64,000 nucleotides of DNA. It comes from Alicyclobacillus suci (GTDB taxonomy: Bacteria > Bacillota > Bacilli > Alicyclobacillales > Alicyclobacillaceae). Below, piece by piece: positions 60,938-64,000 of the stretch. Numbering within the stretch: position 1 is the stretch's first letter; each line of letters opens with the position of its first letter. The stretch covers positions 1 through 64,000 of the forward strand of contig NZ_JAFMTW010000008.1 in NCBI RefSeq assembly GCF_017329615.1. The letters are read 5' to 3'. The position numbers and the translations under genes are program-made. The notes beneath the pieces are model-generated. The model made no database searches. It was not told the origin of the DNA and saw only the letters and a program-made list of their open reading frames with translations.

Positions 60938-61369
60938 ATGAGTCGGTTTCGAACCTACGGAATGTTGGGTCTTGGTGTGATTTCTCACGGAAAAGACAAG
61001 GTGTCGGGAAAAGTGAAAAAATGGAGCGGCATTGTGCGAAATCCTCAACTGCGTAGATCATGGGAAGCTGAGATGGCTAAACGCGGTGAAGCGGCACGTA
61101 CTGCTATTTCGTCGCACTTTCTGAAAGCTGCAGAGTGTGTTGGGATCAAACGCGCTGCTGACGCGTTGCCACACAGTTATCATCTTGGGGATACGGTACA
61201 TTTTTACGCGTTGGACACGAGCGAAAAAGTTGCGGGGACAATTGTGAGTACGCAAATTGAACCTTCGAATACCTATTTTCTTGTGAAAGCGGTTTCCGGT
61301 AAGCATAAATCGAGGATTTATATCTGCAAAGATTATGGAGACGTGATTTTAGGGGATTCCGAATTATAA
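60938..61369 (+). CDS. Hypothetical 143-residue protein
   Basis: A basic soluble protein with a Gly/Lys-rich N-terminus (LGLGVISHGKDKVSGKVKKW) and a C-terminal half that looks beta-rich (YHLGDTVHFYALDTSEKVAG, NTYFLVKAVSGKHKSRIYIC). No family is recognised and there is no targeting signal. GGAGG lies 9 bases before the ATG at 60938. It is divergent from the PTS operon and shares its promoter region. Confidence 0.6.
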   Translation: MSRFRTYGMLGLGVISHGKDKVSGKVKKWSGIVRNPQLRRSWEAEMAKRGEAARTAISSHFLKAAECVGIKRAADALPHSYHLGDTVHFYALDTSEKVAGTIVSTQIEPSNTYFLVKAVSGKHKSRIYICKDYGDVILGDSEL

Positions 61370-61437
61370 ACCTCGACGCGTCTGAGATGTCCGTTCGTTT
61401 CGGATTTGATTGTAGGATGCATCGACCTAGCAATGTT

Positions 61438-61486
61438 TAGGGGATGACTCAAACCGACGTAGTACAGTGGTTGAGTCATCCCCTAT
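61438..61486 (+). terminator. Strong inverted repeat after the hypothetical gene
   Basis: TAGGGGATGACTCAAACC and GGTTGAGTCATCCCCTA form a long near-perfect stem about 70 bases after the stop. No T-run follows directly. Confidence 0.6.
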
Positions 61487-61728
61487 TGGATTCTTTTCCC
61501 CTTTTCCGTTATCTGTTCTTTAAACTAAGTGCCATCGCCGGAATATATCCTCGTGTGATGTGCAGCAATGACGGGTTTACGACGGGTTTACGAAATGAAG
61601 CAGCAGGGGTGCGAAAATTAAACTTGACTAATGGAGTCAACATTGGTTTTATTATAGGTGTTAGCAAAAACTAATTTAACTGATTAGATTGTGCTAACAA
61701 CTCGTCTGCTGATCAAAGGAGTGGGAGA
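61487..61728 (+). promoter_or_regulatory. Leader region with nested inverted repeat before the S4 gene pair
   Basis: No credible gene. GTTAGC (61660-61665) pairs with GCTAAC (61693-61698), with CTAAT/ATTAG nested inside, giving an interrupted hairpin 30 bases before the next start codon. TTGAC-7-GTCAA is another palindrome at 61624-61640. Confidence 0.45.
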
Positions 61729-62160
61729 ATGGATTTGATATGGCAACGAGAAGTGGAACGATGTGTACAGCGCACCTTATGTAGCGACATGAATTCACGT
61801 CTTTACACGCTTCCTTCTGCGAAGGTATTGTCCATCAAACAGTGTATAGACGATGTATTCAATCAAATCCGTTTTTCATCTGACGTGGTTTGTGAAGTGA
61901 TGGCGAGCCGCGAAGATGAAATTTCAATTCGTGCAGTTGCGTATGTAAAAGTCGGAAAATCGTTTCGGCCCATTCTTCTCTCCGATTCCGTGGAGTCCTG
62001 TAAAGACATGACGGCCAGAGACGTAGTGGCCCTTATCTGCGCGTTCTTTGAAGAGGTGGAGTACGAACTAATCTGCTTGACTGAAGAGAACGTACATATT
62101 GCAACGGTTCAAGATCTGCAATTTGCATGGTCCACAAATGAATTACCAAAGGAGATGTAA
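61729..62160 (+). CDS. Hypothetical protein upstream of rpsD
   Basis: A 143-residue acidic soluble protein (DLIWQREVERCVQRTLCSDM, AVAYVKVGKSFRPILLSDSV, EEVEYELICLTEENVHIATV). No family is recognised. AAAGGAG precedes the ATG. Its stop is 7 bases before the rpsD start, so the two are cotranscribed. Confidence 0.6.
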   Translation: MDLIWQREVERCVQRTLCSDMNSRLYTLPSAKVLSIKQCIDDVFNQIRFSSDVVCEVMASREDEISIRAVAYVKVGKSFRPILLSDSVESCKDMTARDVVALICAFFEEVEYELICLTEENVHIATVQDLQFAWSTNELPKEM

Positions 62161-62167
62161 TGAAACT

Positions 62168-62773
62168 ATGTCAAGAAGAACGGGTGCAAAACACAAACTT
62201 TGCCGGACTGCGGGAGAAGCCCTTTGCGGCTCACCTAAGTGCCCGGTTCATAAGCGCCCTTATCCCCCGGGGCAACACGGACCAACGAAACGCGTCAAGC
62301 GCAGTGAGTACGGCGTGCAACTCCTGGAGAAACAAAAATTGCGCCATATTTATGCAGTTCAGGAAAGACAATTCCGCCGCTATTATGACGAGGCAGCGCG
62401 GCGACCTGGAGTGACCGGCGATACACTGATGACCATTTTGGAAACGCGTTTAGATAACGTGGCGTATCGTCTCGGATTCGCCAATACCATCGATGGCGCG
62501 CGTCAATTGGTGAATCACGGGCATATTGCGGTCAATGGCCGACGGGTGGATATTCCGTCGTATCGAGTTCATATTGGTGACGTGATCGGATTGACGGAGA
62601 AAGGCGCCAAACTTTCAATTGTCAAAGAGAGTTTGGAACGAACGATTTCACGACCGCCTTATCTCACCTATGATGAGGCGTCGACGACGGGTACGCTTGA
62701 GCGAATCCCGGCTCGTGGTGAGATTCCAGTGTCGGTCAATGAGACGCTGATTGTCGAATATTACTCGCGTTAA
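62168..62773 (+). CDS. rpsD: 30S ribosomal protein S4
   Basis: A 201-residue S4, a primary 16S rRNA-binding protein in small-subunit assembly. It has KRPYPPGQHGPTKRVKRSEY, the S4 RNA-binding domain ETRLDNVAYRLGFANTIDGA, ARQLVNHGHIAVNGRRVDIP, and the terminal VNETLIVEYYSR. Three cysteines (HKLCRTAGEALCGSPKCPVH) lie where zinc-containing S4 proteins have four, so the zinc site appears reduced. AAGGAG lies 13 bases before the ATG, longer than usual. Stand-alone rpsD is normal in Bacillota. Confidence 0.96.
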   Translation: MSRRTGAKHKLCRTAGEALCGSPKCPVHKRPYPPGQHGPTKRVKRSEYGVQLLEKQKLRHIYAVQERQFRRYYDEAARRPGVTGDTLMTILETRLDNVAYRLGFANTIDGARQLVNHGHIAVNGRRVDIPSYRVHIGDVIGLTEKGAKLSIVKESLERTISRPPYLTYDEASTTGTLERIPARGEIPVSVNETLIVEYYSR

Positions 62774-62796
62774 ACACATCATCTCCGGAGTGTGGG

Positions 62797-62991
62797 ATGG
62801 ACATGGGTGAACAACATTTTGAGACGGTTGTTTTCTCTAAATCGAATGGCATCCAAAACCAATTGTCTCTCCATGACTTACGCCGTGCAGTAGATGGTCA
62901 ACAAATCAAAATTGTTAATATTACGCGGCATCAAGATCAACTCCGAGTGACGTTTCGCAGATTGCTCAACTCGCCTATCGATTTCAAGTGA
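62797..62991 (+). CDS. Small hypothetical protein after rpsD
   Basis: A 64-residue soluble protein (FETVVFSKSNGIQNQLSLHD, QIKIVNITRHQDQLRVTFRR). GGAG lies about 6 bases before the ATG at 62797, 23 bases after rpsD. No family is recognised. A terminator-like hairpin follows. Confidence 0.5.
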   Translation: MDMGEQHFETVVFSKSNGIQNQLSLHDLRRAVDGQQIKIVNITRHQDQLRVTFRRLLNSPIDFK

Positions 62992-63023
62992 GTTTTGTGT
63001 GCTTGACACGGAACGCTGCTCAG

Positions 63024-63062
63024 ATCTGGTGTTTAATTTCATCGCCATGATCTGAGCGGTTG
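63024..63062 (+). terminator. Terminator-like hairpin after the rpsD unit
   Basis: GCTCAGATC and GATCTGAGC form a 9-bp stem around a loop of about 20 bases, followed by a T-rich stretch. Confidence 0.55.
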
Positions 63063-63174
63063 TTTCTGTGAAGCTGTGACGCACTTGATTCGTTTTAAGT
63101 TGTGTTTTGTTGTCCCCCCTTCCTGCTTCACCGCATAATCTATCGTGGTTATGATTGTTGTGCCCCCATTATCC

Positions 63175-63640
63175 GCTCCATCAAGCGAACGACCGTTTTC
63201 CGTGGAATGAGCCGATGAAGTTGTGCGGCCCAATAGTTTCCCCCTTCTACAATATAACTTTGCCCCGTTCAATTCCCCGAAAACCCGCTTGGACTACCTT
63301 TTCAGGCTTTTCAGGCGTCGAACATGTCGTCCCGCCTGCTGCGGCGTAAGAACCAGCGACATCAAAGAAATTTGTTTGTGTGGCGCCCGGACACCATGCG
63401 AGAAATCGGACTCCCTCATGCCGGTACTCCGCCCATAGTGCCTCTGTGAATGACTGAATGACAGTACAAATGCTTTGGTCGCGGCGTATACAGCCCCAGG
63501 GTCGGTGCTGGTTGGAAAGCGGCGAGCGAGGCCACGAGCATCACGTGGCAACCTTTCGCAGCTAACGCATTGGCATAGGCTTTTCCAATGCCTCCTGAAG
63601 CGCCCGTTACGAGTGCTATTTTCCCCCGATAATTAATCAT
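63175..63640 (-). pseudogene. Internally deleted short-chain dehydrogenase gene
   Basis: The N-terminus YRGKIALVTGASGGIGKAYA (TGxxxGIG cofactor motif) is joined after MLVA directly to SLAAFQPAPT, which belongs about 100 residues later in an SDR. The YAATKAFVLSF catalytic YxxxK segment then occurs in another frame, and EALWAEYRHEGVRFLAWCPG follows in a third, ending in stop codons. An in-frame gap of about 100 codons, at least two frameshifts and stops make it a clear pseudogene. Confidence 0.8.
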
Positions 63641-63826
63641 TGCACGATCCCCCTAGGCACCGAAAGGTTAGATGTTCTACGGATACACTGGCTGTTTATA
63701 AGATGGTTCTGCCAACTAGAATCCATACTACGGCAATGAAGATAAACCGTATCTCCTTGTGGATGTTGCATATTGTTTTGTTTGCCACCACCCGAATGAT
63801 TCGTGGAGTCTCCGAAGGCATGTAAA

Positions 63827-63883
63827 AATCCCATGTTTCCAGGTGATGATGACAAAGTCATCAGCCATGGCAGACATGGGATT
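63827..63883. repeat. Two-tier hairpin near the window end
   Basis: Outer arms AATCCCATGT and ACATGGGATT enclose a second perfect stem TGATGAC-AAA-GTCATCA. It lies 33 bases before the start of the last gene. It could be a structured leader, or the hairpin end of a mobile element. Confidence 0.55.
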
Positions 63884-63915
63884 CTACCGCGCAGGTCACA
63901 TTAAGGGGGTGTGAA

Positions 63916-64000
63916 ATGCGCTACAGCGTATGCAATGTATGTAGTCGACGGTCACTTTGCATGGTTGCTCATCAATTTTCTGCAGGTTCCAAGTTAGAAG
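63916..64000 (+). CDS. Start of an unidentified Cys-rich protein (partial)
   Basis: An open frame from ATG at 63916 with AAGGGGGTG upstream runs off the window after 28 codons. It begins MRYSVCNVCSRRSLCMVAHQ, giving a CxxC plus a further Cys, as in small zinc or metal-binding domains. Too little is visible to name it. Confidence 0.45.
   Translation, partial: MRYSVCNVCSRRSLCMVAHQFSAGSKLE

Noticed and set aside
61444-61674. 76-codon frame after the strong inverted repeat
   Set aside because: Its first codons lie within the inverted repeat, there is no ribosome site, and no family similarity is visible.
1-64000. CRISPR arrays, tRNA or rRNA genes
   Set aside because: No regularly spaced repeats were seen; no cloverleaf-like tRNA or conserved rRNA stretch was recognised. 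The three repeated blocks at 41.0-41.4 kb are T-box modules.

Overview
The window looks like a chromosomal segment of a spore-forming, moderately GC-rich Bacillota bacterium, most likely Alicyclobacillus or a close relative. This is inferred from gene content, not from a database match. Pointers are a gerA-type germinant receptor operon, GerPA/GerPF-like spore proteins, Gram-positive SOS and Per boxes, T-box, SAM and TPP leader RNAs, and many GTG/TTG starts behind strong Shine-Dalgarno sequences. No rRNA, tRNA or CRISPR array was seen.

Layout. 1-7.2 kb: start of a transposase, an MFS exporter, a DedA protein, a decayed TetR gene, an intact TetR regulator with an Old Yellow Enzyme, a solitary peptide-binding lipoprotein and a small coiled-coil protein. 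7.5-18.6 kb: lexA with its SOS box, a HAD phosphatase, glycyl-tRNA synthetase, a second MFS protein, then a folate/methionine block (metH, a fused homocysteine methyltransferase/MTHFR, a thioredoxin-like lipoprotein). 19-25 kb: an unknown coiled-coil protein, an ABC-ATPase tail remnant, homoserine dehydrogenase behind a SAM-I riboswitch, an APC permease and two small unknown genes. 25.4-29.6 kb: germinant receptor operon (A, B, C subunits and a small two-TM protein). 29.7-35.6 kb: thiamine block with two TPP riboswitches (ykoE, thiE), thiF, and the opposite-strand operon tenI-thiO-thiS-thiG behind a terminator-like attenuator.

35.6-39.6 kb: two divergent spore-related operons rich in GerPA/GerPF-like domains, one ending in an Hsp20 gene. 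39.8-41.7 kb: chorismate mutase and DAHP synthase under tandem tyrosine T-boxes with three terminator modules. 41.8-48.7 kb: a candidate type I toxin-antitoxin locus, a thiamine-binding protein, perR/ahpC/ahpF with a textbook promoter and Per box, remnants, a YbaK-like deacylase and a PadR/membrane-protein pair. 48.9-51.7 kb: a beta-lactamase-fold hydrolase and an aldehyde dehydrogenase with a cre-like site.

52.2-60.8 kb is the most striking region. One leftward operon carries its own HPr, a SAF-domain NAD-dependent oxidoreductase, GutM, a complete glucitol-family PTS (IIC, IIBC, IIA), a SorC-type regulator and a TPP-dependent dehydrogenase complex (E1 alpha, E1 beta, E2). There is no sorbitol-6-phosphate dehydrogenase, so this looks like a complete catabolic route for an unidentified polyol or branched sugar ending in an acyl-CoA. 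The window ends with small unknown genes, ribosomal protein S4, a badly deleted SDR gene and the start of a Cys-rich protein behind a strong hairpin.
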